From Desulfobulbaceae bacterium (lineage in GTDB: Bacteria > Desulfobacterota > Desulfobulbia > Desulfobulbales > Desulfocapsaceae), in the NCBI GenBank assembly GCA_027067035.1, contig JAMOMO010000080.1, positions 1-16,476 on the forward strand: a stretch of DNA of 16,476 bases, in the 5' to 3' direction. Shown here piece by piece: positions 1 through 7,396 of the stretch; position 1 is the stretch's first letter, and each line of letters starts with the position of its first letter. The notes under the pieces are model-generated. The model saw only the letters and a program-made list of their open reading frames with translations, had not been told where the DNA came from and did not search any database. Made by a program: the position numbers and the translations under genes.

Positions 1-30
1 AACAGCTCCTTCTAAAAAAAAACACAGGCC

Positions 31-2259
31 TTATTTCCTTGCAGGCTTACGCGCCGGACCACCGGCAAGTTTAACAATGATCTGATTGGATTTATGGAGG
101 CGACTGGCCATGGCCCGGAAAAGGTGGCTCGAAACATCCGGATACTTGGCAATGATCTCATCCAGCTTGTCGCCCGGATAGCGCTTAATGGCTGATCGTC
201 CAAGGGAGACAACAGAGGCATTCCGGGGTTCCCCGGAGAGCACTGCCATTTCGCCGAAATACTCACCAGGCTCTGTGAGTTCGGCAATCTTCTTACCGTT
301 TTTCACAATGGAGAGTCCACCGCGGAGAAGTTTAAAGAAGTCCACATCCCTGTTTCCCTCACGGATGATGACATCACCATCCTCATATTTTTCAATATCA
401 GGATTCACCAGATAGGCGGGCAGGCTCTCTTCGTGGGCAACGGTTCTCCGCAGTGCCTCTTCAACACTGGTCACTCCCTGGCGTACCTTCTCAAGGGCTG
501 CATCCCGCAGGGGAACCATGCCCTCCTGAATGGCAACCTTCCGCAGCTGATCTTCTGGTACTTCCGCGCTGATGGCCTTGGAGACTTCATCAGTAACCTC
601 CATCAACTCAAAGAAACCCACCCGCCCCTTATAGCCGAGTCCGTTACACTCGGGACAGCCGACAGGTCCATAGGTGACCACATAATCCACTTCTTCTTCG
701 TGGAAGCCCATACTCAAGAGTTCCTGGGGATCACGCTGCTCAGGCTTTTTACACTTCTGGCACAGCCGTCGGCCCAGTCGCTGTGACAGGACCATGGTCA
801 CAGAAGAGGCAAGCATGAATGAGGGAATACCGATATCAATGAGTCGGCCGATGGTTGCGGCACTGTCATTGGTATGGAGTGTGGAAAAAACCAGATGGCC
901 GGTCATGGCGGCTTTGATGGCAATCTCAGCGGTTTCAATATCTCGAATCTCACCAACCATTATGATATCAGGGTCCTGACGCAGAAAGGCCTTGAGCGCC
1001 GCGGCAAAGGTCATGCCTACCTCGGCATGAACATTGACCTGATTGATTCCCTTGAAGTTGAACTCCACAGGATCTTCAGCAGTGAGTATCTTGATATCTT
1101 CTGCATTCAGGGAGTTCAAGGCTGAATAGAGGGTAACGGTTTTACCGGATCCCGTGGGGCCGGTAACAAGGAGCAGCCCCTGGGGCCGTTTCAGACAGCG
1201 TTTCAGGGCGTCAAAGGTGGACACCTCAAAACCGAGTTTTGTCAGGTTGACATTCAGCGACCCCTTATCAAGGATACGAAGAACAACAGATTCTCCAAAC
1301 AGGGTCGGCAGGGTGGAAACACGAAAATCAACGGAACGGTTCCGTCCCAGACGCATCTTGATACGTCCATCCTGAGGAACCCGACGCTCAGTGATATCAA
1401 GATCTGCGAGAATTTTGAGGCGTGCCACCATGGCATTTTTAATGGAAAGCGGCAGGTTCATGGATTTAAACAGGGAACCATCCTTGCGGTAACGCACCTG
1501 CATGGTCTTTTCATAGGGTTCAACATGGATATCAGACACACCATCCTGAACAGCCTTGATTAAAATACCGTTCACAAGCTTGATGATGGGTGCATCGGTG
1601 GCGGCAAACTGATCCCCTCCGTCATCTTCTTCAATGGTCTCGATCTCAAACTCATCTGCTGCATCTGCAACAATTGAACCGAAGTCATCCACTTCGGTGA
1701 CCGCCATTTCCTCCTCAGAATCTTCACTGCTCACATTGAAAAAGCTTTTGGCTTCTTCCTCATCTATGCCGTAATACTTCTTATAGGCCTCAACAAGATC
1801 CTCCTCCATGGAGACACAGACAGCAAGATCTTTCCCTAACTCTTCCTGCAGTTTCTCAACCGCCTCTGTATCTGTGGGCTCTGCCATGGTGATCTGCAGA
1901 GTGTTACCGGCAATGCGGAGCGGAAAGGCCATATAGGTCTTGGCAAGCTCGTAGGGCAGCAATGCCACAGCATCCTTGGCAGGAGGCTCTTTACTGATAA
2001 GAACAGGGGTGAAATTATGCTGACGACTGAGAAAATTATAGACCGTATCTTTATCAATATAGTCAAATTGTCGCAGAATGGCACTGAGACGACCGCCATT
2101 GGTCTTTAATTCTTTTTTGGCACTTTCAAGCTGTGCCGGTGTGATATAGCCGGCCTTACTTAAAAGCTCGCCGACTTTGATTTTTCCGGCGCCGGATCTG
2201 TCTTTTACCGTTCCCTTGAGGGAACTTTTTTTCTTTGCCTGCTTTTGTTTTACAGCCAT
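31..2259 (-). CDS. GspE/PilB/MshE-type secretion or pilus ATPase with C-terminal cyclic-nucleotide-binding domain
   Basis: This is a 742-residue hexameric AAA-like ATPase of the type II secretion/type IV pilus assembly family, which drives pilin or pseudopilin assembly at the inner membrane. In order, it shows a MshEN-type N-terminal domain (about 25-165), a very acidic linker (about 165-220), then the ATPase core. The core has Walker A GPTGSGKT at 367-374, the Asp box TAEDPVEF at 393-400, Walker B DPDIIMVGEIRD at 429-440 and the His box around H455/H462. The zinc tetracysteine is C500/C503/C535/C538. The usual family protein ends near residue 610. Here a cNMP-binding domain follows (about 615-730) with a phosphate-binding cassette FGEMAVL...PRNASV (E670, R679). 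The gene stands alone, without pilin or secretin neighbours, so T2SS versus pilus versus MSHA role is open. The start ATG has no clear Shine-Dalgarno sequence, and no alternative ATG lies before the first domain. Family assignment is sure; the substrate system is unknown. Confidence 0.93.
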   Translation of the reverse strand: MAVKQKQAKKKSSLKGTVKDRSGAGKIKVGELLSKAGYITPAQLESAKKELKTNGGRLSAILRQFDYIDKDTVYNFLSRQHNFTPVLISKEPPAKDAVALLPYELAKTYMAFPLRIAGNTLQITMAEPTDTEAVEKLQEELGKDLAVCVSMEEDLVEAYKKYYGIDEEEAKSFFNVSSEDSEEEMAVTEVDDFGSIVADAADEFEIETIEEDDGGDQFAATDAPIIKLVNGILIKAVQDGVSDIHVEPYEKTMQVRYRKDGSLFKSMNLPLSIKNAMVARLKILADLDITERRVPQDGRIKMRLGRNRSVDFRVSTLPTLFGESVVLRILDKGSLNVNLTKLGFEVSTFDALKRCLKRPQGLLLVTGPTGSGKTVTLYSALNSLNAEDIKILTAEDPVEFNFKGINQVNVHAEVGMTFAAALKAFLRQDPDIIMVGEIRDIETAEIAIKAAMTGHLVFSTLHTNDSAATIGRLIDIGIPSFMLASSVTMVLSQRLGRRLCQKCKKPEQRDPQELLSMGFHEEEVDYVVTYGPVGCPECNGLGYKGRVGFFELMEVTDEVSKAISAEVPEDQLRKVAIQEGMVPLRDAALEKVRQGVTSVEEALRRTVAHEESLPAYLVNPDIEKYEDGDVIIREGNRDVDFFKLLRGGLSIVKNGKKIAELTEPGEYFGEMAVLSGEPRNASVVSLGRSAIKRYPGDKLDEIIAKYPDVSSHLFRAMASRLHKSNQIIVKLAGGPARKPARK

Positions 2260-2306
2260 ATCGTTAAATTCTATATATAAATGAAGAGTTTACATTTCTG
2301 ATATTT

Positions 2307-2323
2307 TGCCTCAACAAGAGGCA
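2307..2323. repeat. Small inverted repeat upstream of the ATPase gene
   Basis: TGCCTC-aacaa-GAGGCA is a perfect 6-bp arm, 5-nt loop palindrome, 48 nt ahead of the ATPase start and just after the fhs terminator. It has no T-tract in either direction, so it is not a terminator. It could be an operator or a leader hairpin; nothing in the sequence names a regulator. Confidence 0.35.
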
Positions 2324-2351
2324 GTTCATTTAACAATACAACTTTTTATTT

Positions 2352-2396
2352 AAAAAAACAAACGGGTTAAGAAAAGTTCTCTTTTCTTAACCCGTT
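2352..2396 (-). terminator. Intrinsic terminator of fhs
   Basis: A perfect 16-bp stem (arm AACGGGTTAAGAAAAG at 2361-2376, its complement at 2381-2396) closes a 4-nt loop. Read on the minus strand it is followed by TG and then a run of seven T (complement of 2352-2358). It lies 70 nt after the fhs stop and separates fhs from the ATPase gene. Confidence 0.88.
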
Positions 2397-2404
2397 ATTA
2401 TACA

Positions 2405-2425
2405 TCCCGGTGGCAAGCACCGGGA
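2405..2425. repeat. Hairpin in the fhs 3' untranslated region
   Basis: TCCCGGTG-gcaag-CACCGGGA is a perfect 8-bp, GC-rich inverted repeat with a 5-nt loop between the fhs stop and the intrinsic terminator. In the fhs transcript it is preceded by a T-run, not followed by one, so it should not terminate by itself. It may protect the 3' end or form part of a 3'-derived small RNA. Confidence 0.6.
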
Positions 2426-2466
2426 CAAAAAAACAACCTACTAGCTGTTTTTATTGAAGATCAGTC

Positions 2467-4230
2467 CTAAAATACACCCTTGACCTTTCCTGTCTCAACA
2501 TCCACATCAACACGACGATACGCAGGATCAGAAGCAGTACCCGGCATGAGGCTGATGGCACCGGCAACGGGTACAACAAACCCTGCACCTTTATAGGTGA
2601 GGATGTCACGGATTGGAAGGGTCCAACCGGTGGGTGTACCTTTAAGGGCAGGATTATGGGACAGAGAGAGGTGGGTTTTAACCATACAGGTTCCCATCTC
2701 GGCCATATCCGGATCACTTGCAAGACGTTTGAGCTTGGCCTGAGCCTCAGGGGTGTAGGAAACTCCATCTGCTCCATAAACTTCCCTGGCAATGAGATCA
2801 ATACGTTTCTCAAGGGGATCAGAGAGATCGTAGAGGAACTTGAAGTCATTGGGCTCTTCGCATGCATCAACAACTGCATCGGCGAACTCAAGGGCACCAT
2901 CTCCACCATGTTCCCAGTGGCGGGACAGGGCAACACGGGCGCCTGCTGCCTCACAGATGCGACGAACAGCCTTGATCTCATTATCGGTATCGGTGTAGAA
3001 GGCATTGATACAGACGACCGGATTAATACCGGCTTTCTTGACGGTCTCAATGTGATGGAGAAGGTTCTTACAGCCTTCTTCAACCCAGCCCACATTTTCC
3101 TTGCCATACTCCTCTGGCATTGGTTTTCCGGGAACTGGAATGGGCGCTCCACCGTGGCATTTAAGGGCACGGATGGTGGCGACGACAACGGCACAGTTTG
3201 GTTTGTTTCCGGAGAAACGACACTTGAGGTTCCAGAATTTCTCAAATCCGATATCAGCACCGAATCCGGACTCGGTGACATTGTAGTCAGCGATTTTAAG
3301 TCCGACACGGTCAGCAATAACCGAGGACTGGCCGATGGCGATATTGGCAAAAGGTCCGGCATGAACAAGTACAGGCTGGCCCTCAAGGGTCTGCATGAGA
3401 TTTGGATTCAGTGCCTGAACCATCCATGCGGTCATGGCACCGTCAACTTCAAGGTCTGCAGTGGTGATTGGACGATCCTGCTTGTCATAGGCAACAACAA
3501 TTTTACCAATACGACGACGCATATCGGCAAGATCGTTGGCAATGGCCAGAATTGCCATAATCTCGGAAGAAACCGCGATGGCAAAAGAGGACTGCATGGT
3601 GAACCCGTCCATCTTGCCGCCAATACCCATGGTGATGTTTCTCAGGGCCTGGGCACAGAAATCCAGAATCCAGTTAAACTCAACTTTCTTGGGATGGATA
3701 TCAAGACGTTTAAGGTTCCTCTGGGCAAGCTGCTCATCGGTGTAGTTGGACTCATGCTGCATACGGGAGGTCAGTGCCACCATACCCAGGTTATGGGCAT
3801 TCATGATAGCATTGATATCACCGGTGAGGCCAAGGGAAAACTCGGTGAGAGGAATACACTGGGCAAGACCACCACCGGCGGCAGAGCCCTTGATGTTCAT
3901 GGTTGGACCACCGGATGGCTGACGAATGGCACCGACAACTGATTTATTCCGTTTACCAAGTCCCTGTACGAGACCCATGGCACATGTGGATTTTCCTTCT
4001 CCAAGAGGAGTAGGGCTGATGGCAGTTACATCAACATATTTTCCATCAGGTTTATCACCAAGACGGCTCATGATTTTATTGAAATCCAGCTTTCCCACGT
4101 AGTGACCATAGGGGAGTACTTCCTCTTTTTCGAGTCCCAGCTGCTCGCCAAGCTCGTAAACAGTTTTCATTCTGGACTCTGCTTCTGCTGCGATTTCCCA
4201 GTCAGCATGTTTCGTTGGATCAAGAACCAT
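2467..4230 (-). CDS. fhs: Formate-tetrahydrofolate ligase
   Basis: The 587-residue cytoplasmic enzyme makes 10-formyl-THF from formate, THF and ATP, the entry step of the methyl branch of the acetyl-CoA pathway and a source of C1 units for purine synthesis. The whole length aligns by eye with the family: the P-loop PTPLGEGKST at 73-82, the conserved block RQPSGGPTMNIKGSAAGGG starting at 103, LTGDINAI near 136-142, and a C-terminal KGAGF...G..SLMPG block. Bacterial members are usually about 555-560 residues, so this one is somewhat long, and its signature reads RQPSGGP where REPSLGP is common. The start is ATG after AAGGAG (4237-4242) with 6 nt spacing. It is monocistronic, with a strong promoter at 4317-4345 and a terminator at 2352-2396. 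In an anaerobe the enzyme can run either way, so autotrophy and C1 oxidation are both possible. Identity is very secure. Confidence 0.97.
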   Translation of the reverse strand: MVLDPTKHADWEIAAEAESRMKTVYELGEQLGLEKEEVLPYGHYVGKLDFNKIMSRLGDKPDGKYVDVTAISPTPLGEGKSTCAMGLVQGLGKRNKSVVGAIRQPSGGPTMNIKGSAAGGGLAQCIPLTEFSLGLTGDINAIMNAHNLGMVALTSRMQHESNYTDEQLAQRNLKRLDIHPKKVEFNWILDFCAQALRNITMGIGGKMDGFTMQSSFAIAVSSEIMAILAIANDLADMRRRIGKIVVAYDKQDRPITTADLEVDGAMTAWMVQALNPNLMQTLEGQPVLVHAGPFANIAIGQSSVIADRVGLKIADYNVTESGFGADIGFEKFWNLKCRFSGNKPNCAVVVATIRALKCHGGAPIPVPGKPMPEEYGKENVGWVEEGCKNLLHHIETVKKAGINPVVCINAFYTDTDNEIKAVRRICEAAGARVALSRHWEHGGDGALEFADAVVDACEEPNDFKFLYDLSDPLEKRIDLIAREVYGADGVSYTPEAQAKLKRLASDPDMAEMGTCMVKTHLSLSHNPALKGTPTGWTLPIRDILTYKGAGFVVPVAGAISLMPGTASDPAYRRVDVDVETGKVKGVF

Positions 4231-4316
4231 ATTGATCTCCTTTTTACAATAAAAGTTAATGTGATTGACCTGATTTTACTCAAGACGAGTTTTTTGCTTC
4301 ATCAGAATTGATAGTC

Positions 4317-4345
4317 TATATAACTAATTCTTAACAAAGTGTCAA
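4317..4345 (-). promoter_or_regulatory. Sigma70-type promoter of fhs
   Basis: On the minus strand TTGACA (4340-4345, a perfect -35) is followed by a 17-nt spacer and TATATA (4317-4322), continuing as TATATAGAC. Transcription would start near 4310, giving an 80-nt leader before the fhs ribosome binding site. No riboswitch fold was recognised in the leader. Confidence 0.75.
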
Positions 4346-4362
4346 TACGAGTACAGGGCTGC

Positions 4363-4400
4363 AAAAAAAAAGCCCCCTTCCCTGAAACAGGGCGGGAGCT
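4363..4400 (-). terminator. Intrinsic terminator of the nifU-nifS-thyX operon
   Basis: Read on the minus strand, AGCTCCCGCCCTG, a short TTT loop and CAGGGAAGGGGGCT form a GC-rich stem with one bulge and one mismatch, followed by nine T (complement of 4363-4371). It starts 30 nt after the thyX stop and lies just upstream of the fhs promoter. Confidence 0.85.
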
Positions 4401-4430
4401 TATATGTGCGCACTATGAGAACAGCAGGAA

Positions 4431-5360
4431 TCAGAAGACAGCGGGATAGCGCTCCTTCATCTCAGCTGCCAGGGGAATCATCACCTCACGCATGGACGGC
4501 TCCGCTGCAGGACTTGTCCGCAATGAGAAGATATGCCGCCATTCCACGAGGTTGCAGTAGACAATTATTTCTGTTTTGCAGGAATTGGGTAAAACGGTCC
4601 GTGCCGCCTGAGGAGTTGATGTCTCCAGCAGCTTAAGATAAATTTCCTCTGTGTCCTCCATGGCGGACTTCCAAAGCCCGAATTCTTCAGTTCCCTCTTC
4701 GTAAAACATCGGCCTGATAAAGGTTACCTGGTTATCAAACTTGTCCTGACTGTAGCGGCAATAGCGCTGGCTTTCCTGGAGAAACGAGCAGGGTCTGTGC
4801 CGCACTATCTCATGGGTCACGGCACGGTTTACAATAAAGAGAACACCAATAAAACGGTGCCGGGCAAGGAGATCTGCCGGAAGTGCATCCACCTCCGCAA
4901 GATCCAGCTTTCGTACTCCAACAGCCGTGTCATCGTCAACATTCCGGCCACCGTCCCAGACACCTTCAAAGAGATAAGGATGCCCCGACACCATAAAGGC
5001 GACCATGGCCTGCACTACGGAATTCGCCGCCGCCCGCTGATACAGCTCCCTCAGACTGCGAATGGATGCCGTCACCAGGACTTCGCCTTCAAGACGATCA
5101 ATGAAAAGATATCTGGGTTCAAGCAACAGCAGAGACTCATACTGCTTCTCGCTGCACGTGACAGCAAGGGTCACCACAGCCATTTCCATCACGGAATTGT
5201 GACCATGTTCTGCTATTTTTTTCACAAAAGGCAGGGCTGAACTCTCAGAGATCAACTCCTCACTTTTGTAGCAGATACGACCACAGGCCTCAAGACGAAC
5301 AACAAGTGATGCACGATCCAGGTCATCCTGGATCGTATATGACGGGGCAACAATTCGCAT
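4431..5360 (-). CDS. thyX: Flavin-dependent thymidylate synthase ThyX
   Basis: ThyX methylates dUMP to dTMP using methylene-THF, FAD and NADPH. The signature RHRx7S is complete: R187-H188-R189 to S197, within RHRPCSFLQESQRYCRYS. The upstream HGHNSVME (54-59) and FIVNRAVTHEIVRHR (175-189) also match the family, as does the C-terminal block with LRTSPAAEPSMREV. At 309 residues it is longer than the usual 210-250. The excess is a stretch of about 100 residues (roughly 71-172) between the H..S..E motif and the RHR motif, which in short ThyX proteins are about 20 residues apart. It is the third gene of nifU-nifS-thyX: its ATG starts 2 nt after the nifS stop, with AAGG inside the nifS end, so translation is probably coupled. 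No ThyA is seen in the window. Identity is secure; the role of the insert is unknown. Confidence 0.95.
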   Translation of the reverse strand: MRIVAPSYTIQDDLDRASLVVRLEACGRICYKSEELISESSALPFVKKIAEHGHNSVMEMAVVTLAVTCSEKQYESLLLLEPRYLFIDRLEGEVLVTASIRSLRELYQRAAANSVVQAMVAFMVSGHPYLFEGVWDGGRNVDDDTAVGVRKLDLAEVDALPADLLARHRFIGVLFIVNRAVTHEIVRHRPCSFLQESQRYCRYSQDKFDNQVTFIRPMFYEEGTEEFGLWKSAMEDTEEIYLKLLETSTPQAARTVLPNSCKTEIIVYCNLVEWRHIFSLRTSPAAEPSMREVMIPLAAEMKERYPAVF

Positions 5361-5362
5361 GA

Positions 5363-6547
5363 TTATTCCGCCTTCCAGAAGGGTGAGAGTTCACGGAGTT
5401 CAGCAATGATGGGCGGCATTTTCTCCAGGACAAAATCCACCTCTTCATCCGTGTTATAGATACTTAAGGAAAACCGGATGGAACCATGTGCTGCAGTAAA
5501 GGGCACGCCCATGGCCCGAAGCACATGGGAGGGTTCAAGTGAACCTGAGGTGCAGGCAGACCCCGATGATGCACAGATATTGTAGCGATTCATGTGCAAC
5601 AGAATGGCCTCACCTTCCACAAACTCGAAACTGATGTTGGTGGTATTGGGAAGACGATCGATTTTATGACCGTTGAGCATCGACTTGGGAACAGACGCCA
5701 GCAGTCCCTCTTCCAGGCGGTCACGCATGGCCCGAACCCGGTTATTCTCCTCCTTCATCATCTCTTCTGCAAGCTCACAGGCCCTGCCAAGTCCGATGAT
5801 GGACGCTACATTTTCGGTTCCACCACGCCTCCCCTCTTCCTGATGCCCGCCGGCAAGATAGGGGACAAATGGTGTGCCACGCTTCACATAGAGCACGCCG
5901 ACACCCTTTGGAGCATGCAGTTTATGCCCGGACAGGGAGAGAAAATCGATATCCAGCTCACTGAGATTCATGGGAATCTTGCCAACGGCCTGGACCGCAT
6001 CGGTGTGAAAGAGGATACCTCTCTCTTTGGCCATGGTGGCCATCTTTTCAACGGGAAAAATAACACCGGTTTCATTGTTTGCCCACATGATGGAAACAAT
6101 GGCGGTGTCATCACTCAGCGCCTCTTCATACCGTGCCATATCAAGGGTTCCATCCGATTCCACCTGGAGCCTGGTCACCTTGTACTTATGCCCGGTGAGG
6201 CGTCCGAGGTTTTCACAGAGATTCTTGATGGCAGGGTGTTCCACCCGGCTGGTGACGATATGTCTTTTTTCAGGAAATGCCTGAAGGGCTGAAAGAATTG
6301 CCGTGGAATCACTCTCGGTACCGCAGCTGGTGAAAGTGATCTCCGAGGTATCAGATCCGATCAGATCGGCAACCTGCTGCCTGGCACCTTCAACGGCTCC
6401 GCCAACCTGACCGCCGAAGTTATGCATGCTGGAGGGATTTCCGTAACACTCCGTCAAAAACGGCATCATGGCATCCACAACCTCCGGAGCAATCCGGGTG
6501 GTGGCATTGTTGTCCATATAAATTACTTTTTCCGCATCACACTTCAT
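5363..6547 (-). CDS. nifS: Cysteine desulfurase NifS
   Basis: This 394-residue PLP enzyme takes sulfur from L-cysteine as an enzyme persulfide and passes it to the NifU scaffold. Visible residues are H104, the D183/Q186 cofactor contacts in HTDAVQAVGK, the PLP lysine K209 in SLSGHKLHAPKG and the catalytic C332 in ASSGSACTSGSLEPSHVL. The length is normal for the NifS/IscS class I group. Its ATG overlaps the nifU stop by one base (TAATG), with GGAGG about 10 nt upstream inside nifU. The pairing with a three-domain NifU supports the name NifS over IscS, but there are no nitrogenase genes here, so it may be the general Fe-S assembly enzyme rather than nitrogenase-specific. thyX follows in the same operon. 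Confidence 0.95.
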   Translation of the reverse strand: MKCDAEKVIYMDNNATTRIAPEVVDAMMPFLTECYGNPSSMHNFGGQVGGAVEGARQQVADLIGSDTSEITFTSCGTESDSTAILSALQAFPEKRHIVTSRVEHPAIKNLCENLGRLTGHKYKVTRLQVESDGTLDMARYEEALSDDTAIVSIMWANNETGVIFPVEKMATMAKERGILFHTDAVQAVGKIPMNLSELDIDFLSLSGHKLHAPKGVGVLYVKRGTPFVPYLAGGHQEEGRRGGTENVASIIGLGRACELAEEMMKEENNRVRAMRDRLEEGLLASVPKSMLNGHKIDRLPNTTNISFEFVEGEAILLHMNRYNICASSGSACTSGSLEPSHVLRAMGVPFTAAHGSIRFSLSIYNTDEEVDFVLEKMPPIIAELRELSPFWKAE

Positions 6548-7383
6548 TACTTTGCTTCCTCCACGATAAGAGTATCAAGTACCAGCTCACGCAGTTTTTT
6601 CTCAACATACTCCTTGAGGGTTGTCTGAGACTTGGCACAGCTGGTACAGGCTCCACGCAGAGACACCATGACAAAATCACCGTCAACATCCACGAGCTCG
6701 ATATCACCGCCATCTTTTTTGAGGGCGGGTTTGATTTCACGCTCCAGAACCTCTTCAATTTTTTTGATCTTCTGCAGGGTGGTCATCCGTTTGGGGCCAT
6801 CAACCTGTACTGGTTTGACGGTGGTATCACTGGTGGTTGCCTGGAGGATATCCCGCAGCTTATCCTCACACTTGCCACAACCGCCACCGGCCTTGGTGAA
6901 GTTTGTTATCTCTTCAACAGAGCGCAGGTCCGACTCTTTTATGGCACGAATCACATCAAGGTCAGTCACCCCGAAACATTCACAGACCACCTCGCCTTCC
7001 GCCATCGGCAGTATCACACCGCGGTAATCAGCAATCGCCGCCTCAAGCGCTTCACGTCCCATCACAGAACAGTGCATCTTTTCTTTGGGAAGGCCACCCA
7101 GAAAATCCGCTATATCATCATTGGTGACTTTTTCCGCCTCTGAAACAGTCATGCCCTTCACCATGATAGTGAGAGCGGAGGAAGAGGCAATGGCAGAAGC
7201 ACAGCCGAATGTCTTGAATTTGGCATCCACAATGCGCTCATCATCATCGATCTTCAACGTCAGTTTCAGAGCATCACCACAGGCCAGAGAACCCACGTCA
7301 CCTACCCCGCTGGGGTTTTCAATTTCACCAACATTCTGAGGATTTAAGAAATGTTCCTGTACCTTGTCCGTATATTCCCACAT
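6547..7383 (-). CDS. nifU: Fe-S cluster scaffold protein NifU, three-domain form
   Basis: NifU holds nascent Fe-S clusters and delivers them to apoproteins. From the ATG at 7383 it has 278 residues and all three classical modules. The IscU-like domain has C35, D37, C61 and C105. The central BFD-like [2Fe-2S] domain has C134-x-C136 and C169-xx-C172. The C-terminal Nfu domain has C246-TS-C249. An in-frame TTG at 7389 would add two residues, but it abuts the AGGAG at 7390-7394, whereas the ATG sits 6 nt after it, so the ATG is the start. It is the first gene of nifU-nifS-thyX. The leader holds several inverted repeats (7397-7478), the nearest one directly in front of the ribosome binding site, which suggests control at the RNA level or by an Rrf2-type regulator. 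In many anaerobes NifSU is the housekeeping system. Confidence 0.95.
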   Translation of the reverse strand: MWEYTDKVQEHFLNPQNVGEIENPSGVGDVGSLACGDALKLTLKIDDDERIVDAKFKTFGCASAIASSSALTIMVKGMTVSEAEKVTNDDIADFLGGLPKEKMHCSVMGREALEAAIADYRGVILPMAEGEVVCECFGVTDLDVIRAIKESDLRSVEEITNFTKAGGGCGKCEDKLRDILQATTSDTTVKPVQVDGPKRMTTLQKIKKIEEVLEREIKPALKKDGGDIELVDVDGDFVMVSLRGACTSCAKSQTTLKEYVEKKLRELVLDTLIVEEAK

Positions 7384-7396
7384 AATCAACTCCTGA

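Noticed and set aside
1..30. T-run (minus strand) just after the ATPase stop as a terminator
   Set aside because: Only a 4-bp imperfect stem could be drawn ahead of the T-run, and the window ends here, so no terminator is claimed.
2397..2402. Perfect TATAAT on the minus strand between fhs and the ATPase gene
   Set aside because: The -35 position falls inside a GC-rich hairpin (TCCCGG), and transcription would start inside the fhs terminator stem.
2451..3386. Second minus-strand frame (311 codons) overlapping fhs
   Set aside because: Its residues are S/P/R-rich with no family match, and it is out of frame with the certain fhs protein.
2656..3942. Long plus-strand open frame (428 codons) opposite fhs
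   Set aside because: It lies wholly inside fhs on the other strand, shows no recognisable domain or ribosome binding site, and its composition mirrors the fhs codons. It is a shadow frame.
4231..4310. Possible riboswitch in the fhs leader
   Set aside because: The leader is only about 80 nt, AT-rich, and I could not draw a tetrahydrofolate-type or other known fold.
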